Assembly (NCBI GenBank): GCA_946479285.1
Contig: CAMLFH010000022.1
Location: 1-64,000 of the forward strand
Reading direction: 5' to 3'
Origin: an uncultured Flavobacteriales bacterium
Lineage (GTDB): Bacteria; Bacteroidota; Bacteroidia; Flavobacteriales; Crocinitomicaceae
Length of the DNA: 64,000 nucleotides
Part shown: one piece after another, positions 55,101 through 62,494 of the stretch
How positions within the stretch are numbered: position 1 is the stretch's first letter
How the letters are laid out: every line of letters starts with the position of its first letter
Program-made: the position numbers and the translations under genes
Notes under the pieces: model-generated
What the model was told of the DNA's origin: nothing
Databases searched by the model: none
The model's input: the letters and a program-made list of their open reading frames with translations, nothing else

Positions 55101-55969
55101 TTTCAAAAGAATTGAATATTCCGATTCAACCGCTACTAATCCTTGGAAATCACGAAGTGAACCCGAAAAATGATCTGATCATTAATCAGGGACAAATTCT
55201 GATAAAGCCGCTTGATAGGTTATATCCGCAAGCTGAAGAATCGTACAGTGATTTTTCGAAGCGCACGGTAAAAGTCATGCGTTCAGGTATGGCTGTTTTT
55301 AGAAAGCGGTATGCAAACACATCTTTCTACACCCGAAAAGTGATGGAAAATTACCTGCTCAAAGGTCCTGTTTTGGAATGGTACGTGCGGGTGAAGTGGA
55401 TGATGGAACGTAAGAACTTTGATTACTATAATGCATTGATCGGTTCACGAAAACGCATTGTGGATGTAGGTTGTGGCTACGGTTACCTGTCCGTGTTCCT
55501 GAATTATTTTGATCCCTCACGTGAAATTATAGGGATGGATTACGATGAAGAAAAAGTGGCCGTTGCAGATAATTGTGTCAAGAGATCCGGGAATTTGAGT
55601 TTCCAGTCTGCAGATATTCGCGAATGGGAATTACCCGAGTCGGACGTGTATTTCTTCAATGATGTGATTCATTATTTGCGTCCGGAAGAACAAATTGATC
55701 TGTTGAATAAGGTGAATACGAAGCTGGGAGCAAATGGAATCATTGTGATCCGTGACGGAATTATCGAATTCCGGGACAGACTGAAAAACACCAAACTAAC
55801 GGAGACGCTTTCCACAAAATGGTTTAATTTTAATAAGACAACGAATGATCTTTCATTTCTGTCTGCTAAAGAAATTGAGCGTTTTGCAAATGAGAACGGA
55901 TTTGGATTCGAATTGATTGAACATTCATCAAAAACATCAAACGTATTGATGATCCTTAAAAAACTTTAA
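52166..55969 (+). CDS. MMPL/RND exporter fused to a PlsC acyltransferase and a SAM methyltransferase
   Basis: A 1267-residue three-part protein. Residues ~1-800 form an MMPL/RND exporter: TM1 at about 17-37, two periplasmic domains, and repeated membrane blocks with GIVLDYSFHFFTHL and FIFGLGDDFSIFTTD marking the two halves. After two more membrane segments, a PlsC domain has His892-X4-Asp897 in NHTSFLD and FPEGTR at 958-963. Residues ~1070-1260 are a class I methyltransferase with DVGCGYG at 1100-1106 and GMDYDEEKVAVAD. No frame break joins the parts. It may couple acylation, methylation and export of the pigment. The other aryl-polyene systems I know have separate genes for these. Confidence 0.92.
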   Translation: MIGQICARIVEFFLKKRLFFWGTFTLVLAFLLIGVSKLRINQDLYAIFPQGKEFKKFNEIVQKNKLNKQVVFSIKAQEDEEITLEKLENLKADLEKQFSKELKDIEVVKTVDEGALIAFLQKSSVRNLTKEDYKQIKGKLQSDSIEKGLKRTAGLLTGPNAFFISKLAANDPLGLFYGQLKQLNPNTDSSNYLVKDGVVYSRDEQYAFFFGTIDLNQKDTKKLEAFADRLEKFKQTKAREKNLGFDYFGTFRIAVENAKQVKADSSLTAIISITAILLLLIFYYRSVLAPLYFLLPGFFGILSGAGLVGYLHPDISAISLATSSVLLGIVLDYSFHFFTHLKHLGSVVKTVKEISSPMTLGSFTTIAALGGLLFTNSVVLQNFGLIALCTLSGSVIFTLLFLPAIIEILKIRIKDNNNYKFNFKLSKTFVRISFLVITLVSLVFLYKSSNVGFDSDMNNLSFHTPELKEKEKFYTGINPNTDKKLFVFSSAPTRESARSQNDAVYKTFVSTKEQYGISEFVSVSPYLPSNQTLEESDKRWSEFWKANQGVEDQITSLAPEYGLNPAGFEPFFRSTESFDFDKQEGQELVKEIGLNKFVSEDHGRHTYVTSITVKKDKQDLVKAELAEIDGVFVLDISEMAKSMLNVVKQDFDYLFLFSSMLVFFSLLVIYGRIELTLFAFFPMVLGWIWILGIASIFDIPFNFINIIVATFIFGLGDDFSIFTTDGLIQQARSGVNSLKSTQSGIILSGIATIIGTGVLIFAKHPAIHSIGAISVIGIGSIMLITLFVQPRVYNFFVLNRKEKGRGPITFFYFIYSLLLFFYFFLGSLVLNIILIFILIPTPMKRIHKRNILNFFISKLAKSTIYAGLHVTKKIVDRHKLDYKNPSIITPNHTSFLDILVVLMLNPKTIIMVKKWVYNSPIFAPFIRYGGYLFAEEGANGSLDEIKERIDQGYSLVIFPEGTRSADGEIKRFHKGAFYISKELNIPIQPLLILGNHEVNPKNDLIINQGQILIKPLDRLYPQAEESYSDFSKRTVKVMRSGMAVFRKRYANTSFYTRKVMENYLLKGPVLEWYVRVKWMMERKNFDYYNALIGSRKRIVDVGCGYGYLSVFLNYFDPSREIIGMDYDEEKVAVADNCVKRSGNLSFQSADIREWELPESDVYFFNDVIHYLRPEEQIDLLNKVNTKLGANGIIVIRDGIIEFRDRLKNTKLTETLSTKWFNFNKTTNDLSFLSAKEIERFANENGFGFELIEHSSKTSNVLMILKKL

Positions 55970-55970
55970 G

Positions 55971-57494
55971 TTGAATTCCGGACAGAAAATAGTAGTAATC
56001 GGTAGTGGTATCGGCGGCCTGGTAAGCGGTCTGATATTGGCTAAGAACGGATATCATGTTCAGATATTGGAGAAGAATCACCAGGTTGGAGGTTCTCTGC
56101 AGGTTTTCAGTCGTGATAAGAAGATTTTTGATACCGGAGTTCACTATGTAGGAGGTTTGGATCATGGAGAGAATCTCTACCGCATTTTCAAGTATTTGGA
56201 GATCTACGATGATCTGGAAATGAAGCGCCTCGACGAAAATGCCTTTGATATTATTCGTTTGGCAAACGGAACTACTGCCAGTCATGGAATCGGCTACGAT
56301 AATTTCAGAGATCAGCTAAAAATCAGTTTCCCGGAAAACCACCAAGACGTTGATCGGATTGTAGATGAACTGCGATTGTTTTGTACTTATTTTCCGCTTT
56401 ACAATATCGAGCTGGAATCAGAGATCAATTATGTAGAACACAATGAAGTTCTGGAAGTTGGGGCCTGGGAACATTTGGCGACTCTAACCAATAATGAAGA
56501 CCTGATCAAAGTAATTTTGGGATCCGGACCTCTGTATGCCGGATTGAAAGGAGTTACGCCATTCTACGTCGTAGCATTGATCCTGAACAGCTTCATTAAA
56601 GGGAGTTATCGTTTTGTAAACGGCGGATCACAGATCGCAAAACTGTTGATGAAGAGGATCGCAGAAAATGGCGGCGAGGTTTTGAGACGAAAAGAAGTAA
56701 TAGGCGCGAATTATAACGAATCGGGAACAATTCGGTCACTTATTTGTTCGGATGGATCTGAATTTGAATGTGATTTTGTGATTTCGAACATGCACCCAAA
56801 AGAAACCATTCATCTTTTGGGAAGAGACCGCTTTAAAACGGCATATGCAAATCGGGTGAACGCACTACCGAATACAATAGCATCATTCATGATCTATTTG
56901 TCCCTGGAAGAGAACACGCTGCCTTATTTCAATTCAAATTATTACGATTATTACACCGATAATATTTGGGACGAAGAGTTCCGCTTCAATGATTCCTGGC
57001 CGCAAATGACTTTTACTTCGGCACAGGTTTCTAAGAATACCAAAGAGTATGCAGAATCTATTTCAGTAATGTGTTACCTCGATTTTAATGAGTTCAAGAC
57101 CTGGGAAGCTTCCGTTCGCACCATTGTGAAGGAAGGAACGCGTGAAGAAGCGTATGAAACATTCAAAAAAATGTGCGAAGAACGCATCTTAGACCGAATG
57201 GAAGAACGTTTTCCGGGAATCAGGTCCAAAGTAAGACACAGTTATTCTTCCACACCTATTACCTACAGAGATTATGTTTCCACTCCCGATGGCTCCATGT
57301 ATGGGATCCAGAAGGACTTCAAGCACACACACCGCACACAGATCAATACCAAAACGCACATTCCTAATTTATTCCTGACTGGTCAGAACATTATTTTTCA
57401 TGGAATTTTGGGTGCGACCATTGGTGCTTTGGTAACATCTTTTAATTTTGTAAATAATAAGCAAGTAATAGAAAAAATCAAAATGTATGACTAA
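55971..57494 (+). CDS. CrtI/RetSat-like FAD-dependent oxidoreductase (second)
   Basis: A 507-residue flavoprotein starting with TTG at 55971, one base after the previous stop, so translation is coupled. It has VVIGSGIGGLVSGLILAKNG, LEKNHQVGGSLQVFSRD and FDTGVHYVGG, and ends GQNIIFHGILGATIGALVTS. It resembles retinol saturases and phytoene-desaturase relatives and is a paralogue of the protein at 50502-52106. It overlaps the next gene by 8 bases. A dehydrogenation or saturation step on the polyene or resorcinol chain is the likely role, not established. Confidence 0.8.
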   Translation: MNSGQKIVVIGSGIGGLVSGLILAKNGYHVQILEKNHQVGGSLQVFSRDKKIFDTGVHYVGGLDHGENLYRIFKYLEIYDDLEMKRLDENAFDIIRLANGTTASHGIGYDNFRDQLKISFPENHQDVDRIVDELRLFCTYFPLYNIELESEINYVEHNEVLEVGAWEHLATLTNNEDLIKVILGSGPLYAGLKGVTPFYVVALILNSFIKGSYRFVNGGSQIAKLLMKRIAENGGEVLRRKEVIGANYNESGTIRSLICSDGSEFECDFVISNMHPKETIHLLGRDRFKTAYANRVNALPNTIASFMIYLSLEENTLPYFNSNYYDYYTDNIWDEEFRFNDSWPQMTFTSAQVSKNTKEYAESISVMCYLDFNEFKTWEASVRTIVKEGTREEAYETFKKMCEERILDRMEERFPGIRSKVRHSYSSTPITYRDYVSTPDGSMYGIQKDFKHTHRTQINTKTHIPNLFLTGQNIIFHGILGATIGALVTSFNFVNNKQVIEKIKMYD

Positions 57495-58707
57495 AGAAGT
57501 TGATGTTGTTGTAATTGGTGCAGGTCCTGCTGGTTCTGTAGCTTCCTCTAAATTGATCAAAGAGGGTTTGAAAGTTTTGGTTTTGGAAAAAATGCAATTC
57601 CCACGATTTGTTATTGGTGAAAGCTTATTACCTCACAGTATGGATTACCTGGATGAGTTGAACCTGCTTCCTGCAGTGGAGGCTTTGAATTTCCAGGTGA
57701 AGACCGGTGCTTGTTTTTATCACGACGGAGAACGTTGCGATTTCCTGTTCGAAAATCAGTACACAGATGGTTGGTCCTACACTTTTCAGGTGAAACGTGC
57801 AGATTTCGACCATGCTTTGATTAAAGAAGCTGAAAAACAAGGTGCAGAAGTAGAATTCCAGGCTGAAGTAACGGATGTGAAAACATCTGTGAACAAGCAG
57901 GTGGTTACTTACCGCGATGCGAACGGAGATATCCATGAAGTTCATTGCCGTTTTGTAATGGATGCAAGTGGTTACGGACGTGTACTTCCTCAAATGTTCA
58001 ACCTGGAAGTTCCGGTTGCAACACCACCGCGTGGAGCTGTTTTCGCACATTTGGACGATACAAGAAGAACTCCTGAAGACGGAAGAAATATCTTTGTTCA
58101 CGCATTCAATGACAACACGGCATGGATCTGGTCCATTCCTTTTTCAGATGGAACAGCTTCCGTGGGAATCGTTGGAAACAAAGACTTTATAGAAGAATGC
58201 TATGCGGATGGCGGAAAGATTTTCAAGCAAAGAGTAGCTGAGTTCCCCGGGTTGAATGGTCGTTATGACGGTGTGGAATTTATGTTCGAGCCGCGTTTGA
58301 TCGTGAATTATGCTGTTTCTGTTAAGCAGGTTTATGGTGAAGGGTATGTATTGTGCGGAAACAGTACGGAATTCCTTGATCCGATCTTTAGTTCGGGAGT
58401 TACACTGGCGATTTCTTCAGGGTACAAGGCTGCAACATTAGTTGCGAAGCAATTGAACGGCGAGCAGGTAGATTGGGAAAAGGATTACAGTGTGGTTCTG
58501 AAAAAAGGAATCGACGTATTCAGAACCTATGTATTGGCTTGGTACGAGGGAACTTTGGGAGATATTTTCTTCAGCGAGAAAGTTGACGAAACAATCAGAC
58601 AGCAAATCTGTTCCGTTTTGGCCGGTTATGTTTGGGATGAAACCAACCCATTCGTGAAAAAGCACAGTACATTGGTAAGTGCCATCGCACACATCGTGAA
58701 AATGTAA
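57487..58707 (+). CDS. FAD-dependent oxidoreductase with flavin-halogenase signature motifs
   Basis: A 406-residue flavoprotein of the tryptophan-halogenase/geranylgeranyl-reductase superfamily. GAGPAG at 11-16 binds FAD and PRFVIGESLLP lies at 39-49. Residues Trp213-Ile-Trp-Ser-Ile-Pro218 match the halogenase WxWxIP motif, and Phe296-to-Gly304 matches F..P..S.G. Lys72 sits where the catalytic lysine lies in other halogenases, after the conserved GESLLP. Chlorinated flexirubins are known, so ring chlorination is a real option; hydroxylation by a related enzyme is the alternative. It is the last gene of the rightward operon and is followed by a strong terminator. Confidence 0.82.
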   Translation: MTKEVDVVVIGAGPAGSVASSKLIKEGLKVLVLEKMQFPRFVIGESLLPHSMDYLDELNLLPAVEALNFQVKTGACFYHDGERCDFLFENQYTDGWSYTFQVKRADFDHALIKEAEKQGAEVEFQAEVTDVKTSVNKQVVTYRDANGDIHEVHCRFVMDASGYGRVLPQMFNLEVPVATPPRGAVFAHLDDTRRTPEDGRNIFVHAFNDNTAWIWSIPFSDGTASVGIVGNKDFIEECYADGGKIFKQRVAEFPGLNGRYDGVEFMFEPRLIVNYAVSVKQVYGEGYVLCGNSTEFLDPIFSSGVTLAISSGYKAATLVAKQLNGEQVDWEKDYSVVLKKGIDVFRTYVLAWYEGTLGDIFFSEKVDETIRQQICSVLAGYVWDETNPFVKKHSTLVSAIAHIVKM

Positions 58708-58729
58708 TAAGATACTAATACAATGCTTG

Positions 58730-58756
58730 GGCCGCGATTCATCGCGGCCTTTTTTA
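58730..58756 (+). terminator. Intrinsic terminator of the rightward pigment operon
   Basis: GGCCGCGA and TCGCGGCC form a perfect 8- to 9-bp stem (loop TTCA or shorter) followed immediately by a T-run. It starts 22 bases after the halogenase-like stop. The stem core CGCGA-TTCA-TCGCG resembles the hairpins at 21.59 kb and 58.91 kb. Confidence 0.85.
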
Positions 58757-58757
58757 T

Positions 58758-58921
58758 TTACCGCAAATGCGCAAATGAAAAAGCGAGCCTACCGGTCTCG
58801 CTTGTCTTATTGTCCATTTTATCTTTTCCAAAAGAAGAAGGCGACCGGTAGGCGCCTCTCAAAATTTGTGCATTTGCGGGAAATGGAAAGTGGTTATCAC
58901 ACAAGGGCGCGAGACATCGCG
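58758..58921. repeat. Palindromic intergenic repeat, complete short copy
   Basis: Inverted arms ACCGCAAATGCGCAAAT (58760-58776) and ATTTGTGCATTTGCGGGAA (58863-58881) enclose two further palindromic cores, GCGAGCCTACCGGTCTCGC at 58783-58801 and GCGACCGGTAGGCGCC at 58841-58856. The same arms and the ACCGGT core bound the longer, interrupted spacer at 37.5-38.0 kb. A small CGCGA/TCGCG hairpin follows at 58908-58921. The element sits between two convergent transcription units. Confidence 0.8.
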
Positions 58922-58934
58922 TTACTAGCAAGTT

Positions 58935-60176
58935 TTATTTGAAGACAATCTTTTCCGGTTTGCGCATATGGTTTTTATAAACCTGGCTGCGCAGATAATC
59001 GGTTTCCAAAAACACAAAATGCGGCACCACGCGCAATTTTGCCTTGCATTCTTCTATAATCTGGTTCATTACCGGGGAATGTTCAATGCGGTTTTCCAAA
59101 AGAATGGTAATCGTGTCATGGCCCAGGTAATCTTTCGCCACTTCAATTTTGTAACAGCTGATTTCTGAACGACTGTCAAAGATCTCGTAAATTGAAGGAG
59201 GGAAAATAGTTGTTCCCTTGAACTTGATCATTTGGTTCTTACGGCCTAAAATTGGGCCAACTCTTGGAGATGTTCTTCCGCAGCTGCAGGAATTTCTGTA
59301 TATGCGCGCTACATCGCCGGTTTTATAGCGAATCAGAGGAGTTCCTTCTGTTCCCAAAGTAGTCACCACAATTTCCCCCTTTTCACCGTCAGAAACTTCA
59401 TTCCCATCATCATCCAAAACTTCAAGGTAGATGAGGTCTTCATTCAAATGTCCACCCTGGTGAGCCCTACATTCAGTAAAAGCGGCACCCATTTCGGTTG
59501 ATGCATAGGTAGAGAATAATTCAATGTTCCAATCTGCATGAATGCGTTTTGCCAGTACATTTTCCAACAAATCATCTTCGCGGATAGGTTCTCCGATACA
59601 AATAGCCGAACGAACGGAAGTTTGATTCACATCGATACCGTTTTGCTTCGCATAATCGATTAGATTAACTAAAAAGCTTGGTACAGCAATCAAGATGGTC
59701 GGTTTGTTTTCCAGGATTGAATTCCATTGCAATGCAGGAACTCCCGGGCCAATGCGGATCATTCCGGCATTTAGTTGCTGAACGCCTAAGTAATAAGCCA
59801 ATCCGGCCATGAATTGCTTATCAATAGTCGTCATCAGCTGGAAAAGATCTCCAGCCTTTGCGCCTGTGAGTTCAAAAGATTCTTTTTCGTTTTTGGCTAA
59901 ACGTACTAAATCGTTCTTCGTCAGGTAGATCGTTACGGGTTTCCCCGAAGTGCCTGAAGTCGTAACGTATTCGGCAATTTGACTGGATGGGACACACAAA
60001 AAATCCCGGTTGTTCTGAGACAAATCTTCTTTCGTAGTGAAAGGAAGCTTCCGAAAAGATTCCGGGCTTAAGTTTTCTGTTGCGCTGTTTGAAAAATGTC
60101 TCTGGTAAAATGGAGCGTGCTTAACAGCATAGTTAATCGATTCAACTACTTGCTCAAGTACTTTGCTATTTTCCAT
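58935..60176 (-). CDS. Phenylacetate-CoA-ligase-like AMP-binding enzyme
   Basis: A 413-residue adenylate-forming enzyme of the PaaK/CapK type. Visible motifs are VTTSGTSGKPVTIYL near residue 80, the adenylate-site YASTEMGAAFTE near residue 225, and LIRYKTGDVARIYRNSCSCG near residue 290. It should activate an aryl carboxylic acid, most simply the coumarate made by the ammonia-lyase, as a CoA or ACP thioester to prime the polyketide (ApeH counterpart). It overlaps the C45 acyltransferase gene by 11 bases, so the two are coupled. Confidence 0.88.
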   Translation of the reverse strand: MENSKVLEQVVESINYAVKHAPFYQRHFSNSATENLSPESFRKLPFTTKEDLSQNNRDFLCVPSSQIAEYVTTSGTSGKPVTIYLTKNDLVRLAKNEKESFELTGAKAGDLFQLMTTIDKQFMAGLAYYLGVQQLNAGMIRIGPGVPALQWNSILENKPTILIAVPSFLVNLIDYAKQNGIDVNQTSVRSAICIGEPIREDDLLENVLAKRIHADWNIELFSTYASTEMGAAFTECRAHQGGHLNEDLIYLEVLDDDGNEVSDGEKGEIVVTTLGTEGTPLIRYKTGDVARIYRNSCSCGRTSPRVGPILGRKNQMIKFKGTTIFPPSIYEIFDSRSEISCYKIEVAKDYLGHDTITILLENRIEHSPVMNQIIEECKAKLRVVPHFVFLETDYLRSQVYKNHMRKPEKIVFK

Positions 60177-61845
60177 TTTTTCGACATTCTTTGATCAAAT
60201 TTCGCAATTCTTCTTCAATCTGAGGTGAAGCGACGCGTTTAGTAAGCGCGATTTCGTAGGAATAGATCGCTTTTTTATATTTTTTCTTCTTCTGGAAGTA
60301 TTTCCCCAATTGCTCATAAGTCACGTAAGACTCCGAGTTGTTGTTGATGAATTCGGCGATCTCTTTTTCAGAAAGATCCAGCGTTTTGTCGAACATCAAA
60401 TAAGCGGTAATTTGCTGCTTCACCGTTTTGAATGCTTTGAATTTGCGGTAAGCGTCTGAAGTTACAAATGCATCCTGCGGAATGGAATCCACCAGCTGGA
60501 TCTGCTTTGTTTGGAAGGTTTTTGTCAGATCATAACCTAAGAATGTTCCCAATTGATAGTCCGAACTGGAGATAAAGTACAACCTGCTTTCCGGCTGCAT
60601 AACCACGCTGTGGTGTGCCTGCAATTGATTTAATGCGCGCGGATTTCCCATTCCCAGTGTATCGTTGTCCAGCGCACTTTGATCTCTCAGGATTGCAGCT
60701 GCATGGATTGGATTTAATGGATGATTTCCGGCTAATAACTGCTTCATTCTGTCGAAACGGTATTTGGAGTCGCTGTTTGCAATGTTCTTTTTGTTGACTT
60801 TATCTTTTTGGAAAGGTTCCGATTGATAATGGTTTGCACAAACCAACACATCCGTTCCACTTTCATAGACACCTAATTTTTTAGGAGATTTTTCAATCAG
60901 AACAGCTTTGCCGTCTTCCGCCGAAGAAATCATCAGTGTTTCGGAAACAAAGGTGTTTCGTTTCTTAGCAATGGCAACGGCTTCATCGATGTTTTTAGCA
61001 TATTGCAGGATCTCGCGCGCAAGCAGTGAAATCGGCATTTTGGAACTGGTCGGTAAATCCGATTTAGATGCATTAATCGTTACTGTCAGGCCTTTTTCGT
61101 TCATTCCGGAAGCTACGCCAGTAAACCCTGCCCAGGAATAAGAAGTGAATTTGTAACCTTTGCTCGGATTGACGAAAATGATCAATTTATTCTTCGCAAA
61201 ATCATCGCCGACATAAAAATCAAAATTCCTTCCCACCAGCAATTGCTTGTTCTCACTTTTCTGACCTTTCACCACGAAAGATGTACAGCCAACCACGCTG
61301 TAATCGTTCAAAGCATGTCCAATGTCGTGCGCGGCATGATAATTCAGGATTCGCGTGTATTTGGAAGCAATGTAGTCGTAACGATCAGAGAAAGCCAAAG
61401 AAATTCCATAGATCTCCTGCTGATTTTCCAGGGGAATATTCTCCGGTAAATCGCTATTGAAAAATCCGACCATCAATTTAATAACGTGTCTCCACATTTT
61501 ATTGGGTAGAAAATTGTTGATCTGTCCTACAAAAATATCTTCCTGTTCCTGAACGAGTTCTTTGGCCAATTTTCCATAGATAACACCTCTTTCATAAGGC
61601 TCTCCTTCCAGGTACATTTCCCACACTCCGAATTTGTTTTTCTTCAGGTAGGAATTTCCCAGGACATAATGGTCCGGCCCCACTTTTTTTCGCTCACCAA
61701 CATGAATAGTTGGAACTTCAGGAGTGTCAATTTGTGCGTTGAACAGCACGATTGTAAACAAGACAAACAGGAATGCAAAAAAGAGTTCTGTCGGAATCCA
61801 AATAAGACGGAAAAGGTATTTAAAAATGGTTTTGATCACGTGCAT
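60166..61845 (-). CDS. C45-family (acyl-CoA:6-APA acyltransferase-like) Ntn-hydrolase
   Basis: A 559-residue protein with an N-terminal membrane segment (about 12-36), a linker, and a C45 Ntn domain at about 75-440. The nucleophile is Cys187 in VVGCTSFVV; autocleavage would occur between Gly186 and Cys187. GRNFDFYVGDD and GVASGMNEKGLTVTINA are family motifs. The C-terminal ~90 residues form a TPR-like pair of helices (YEQLGKYFQKKKKYKKAIYSYEIAL). C45 enzymes hydrolyse or transfer acyl-amide bonds. Coupling to the ligase gene suggests acyl transfer in pigment assembly. The reaction is inferred. Confidence 0.8.
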   Translation of the reverse strand: MHVIKTIFKYLFRLIWIPTELFFAFLFVLFTIVLFNAQIDTPEVPTIHVGERKKVGPDHYVLGNSYLKKNKFGVWEMYLEGEPYERGVIYGKLAKELVQEQEDIFVGQINNFLPNKMWRHVIKLMVGFFNSDLPENIPLENQQEIYGISLAFSDRYDYIASKYTRILNYHAAHDIGHALNDYSVVGCTSFVVKGQKSENKQLLVGRNFDFYVGDDFAKNKLIIFVNPSKGYKFTSYSWAGFTGVASGMNEKGLTVTINASKSDLPTSSKMPISLLAREILQYAKNIDEAVAIAKKRNTFVSETLMISSAEDGKAVLIEKSPKKLGVYESGTDVLVCANHYQSEPFQKDKVNKKNIANSDSKYRFDRMKQLLAGNHPLNPIHAAAILRDQSALDNDTLGMGNPRALNQLQAHHSVVMQPESRLYFISSSDYQLGTFLGYDLTKTFQTKQIQLVDSIPQDAFVTSDAYRKFKAFKTVKQQITAYLMFDKTLDLSEKEIAEFINNNSESYVTYEQLGKYFQKKKKYKKAIYSYEIALTKRVASPQIEEELRNLIKECRKNGK

Positions 61846-61852
61846 CGAATAA

Positions 61853-61878
61853 TTGAGTACAAATATACGCTATTTTTG
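61853..61878 (+). promoter_or_regulatory. Promoter candidate of the PPTase gene
   Basis: TTG (61853-61855), a 15-base spacer and TATTTTTG (61871-61878) match the -33/-7 consensus, with a somewhat short spacer. The ATG follows 30 bases after the -7 box, in the divergent spacer with the C45 gene. Confidence 0.45.
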
Positions 61879-61908
61879 AGGGGAATTGTCAGCGATTCAA
61901 GCGTGTAA

Positions 61909-62457
61909 ATGATGATAAGTATTATTAACAATCCAAATTCTACAGTAGCTTATTTCAGGCTGGATGAGTACGATCAGATGATTGCTGGCGGAATCACTAA
62001 ACGCGCTGTAGAAAAAGGAGGAATCCAAAAATTGCTTCAGCAATTGGGTTGTGATGGCTTGGAGATCGGTTATAAGCAAACGGGTCAGCCGTATCTGAAG
62101 GAAAACCCTGAATTATTCCTGTCGGTTTCTCACGCAAAAGGATGGTTTGCCGTAATAGTAGGTTCTCAAGCTGTTGGTATTGACATTCAAACGGTTTCTT
62201 CCCGATTGAAACAGGGACAGGATTATTTTCGGAATGAGCGGGAATTGGAATTTTCGGAGGACGATCTGGCACTTCATTTAATGTGGGGAGCTAAAGAGGC
62301 ATTTTACAAGTTGAAAGAAGGTCAAATTCCGGATTTAAAAGAGGAGGTCAGCCTGATCAGTATTCTGGATGAATCGTTAATCCTCGAGTTTGAATTGGAG
62401 AAACACGATTTAGGGTATAAGATTTTGGATGATGCATTTCTTGTCTTCACACGATGA
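61909..62457 (+). CDS. 4'-phosphopantetheinyl transferase (Sfp type)
   Basis: Transfers phosphopantetheine from CoA to the conserved Ser of ACPs. The 182 residues contain the two family motifs: VGIDIQTVSSRL near residue 88 with Mg-binding Asp, and MWGAKEAFYKLKEG near residue 125. It lies at the edge of the pigment locus, divergent from the C45 gene and with its own promoter-like sequence. It probably activates the three ACPs of this locus, and perhaps the cell's general ACP as well. Confidence 0.9.
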   Translation: MMISIINNPNSTVAYFRLDEYDQMIAGGITKRAVEKGGIQKLLQQLGCDGLEIGYKQTGQPYLKENPELFLSVSHAKGWFAVIVGSQAVGIDIQTVSSRLKQGQDYFRNERELEFSEDDLALHLMWGAKEAFYKLKEGQIPDLKEEVSLISILDESLILEFELEKHDLGYKILDDAFLVFTR

Positions 62458-62471
62458 AAATGCTATTTTTG
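62441..62471 (+). promoter_or_regulatory. Promoter candidate of the small lipoprotein genes
   Basis: TTG at 62441-62443, a 20-base spacer and TATTTTTG at 62464-62471 fit the Bacteroidota -33/-7 consensus, overlapping the end of the PPTase gene. The ATG at 62495 follows 23 bases after the -7 box. Confidence 0.5.
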
Positions 62472-62494
62472 AATGATAACTAAATGGAAAGATT

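Noticed and set aside
50502..57494. Carotenoid biosynthesis from the two CrtI-like flavoproteins
   Set aside because: No phytoene synthase, lycopene cyclase or GGPP synthase is nearby; the context is aryl-polyene/resorcinol, so a carotenoid cluster is not supported.
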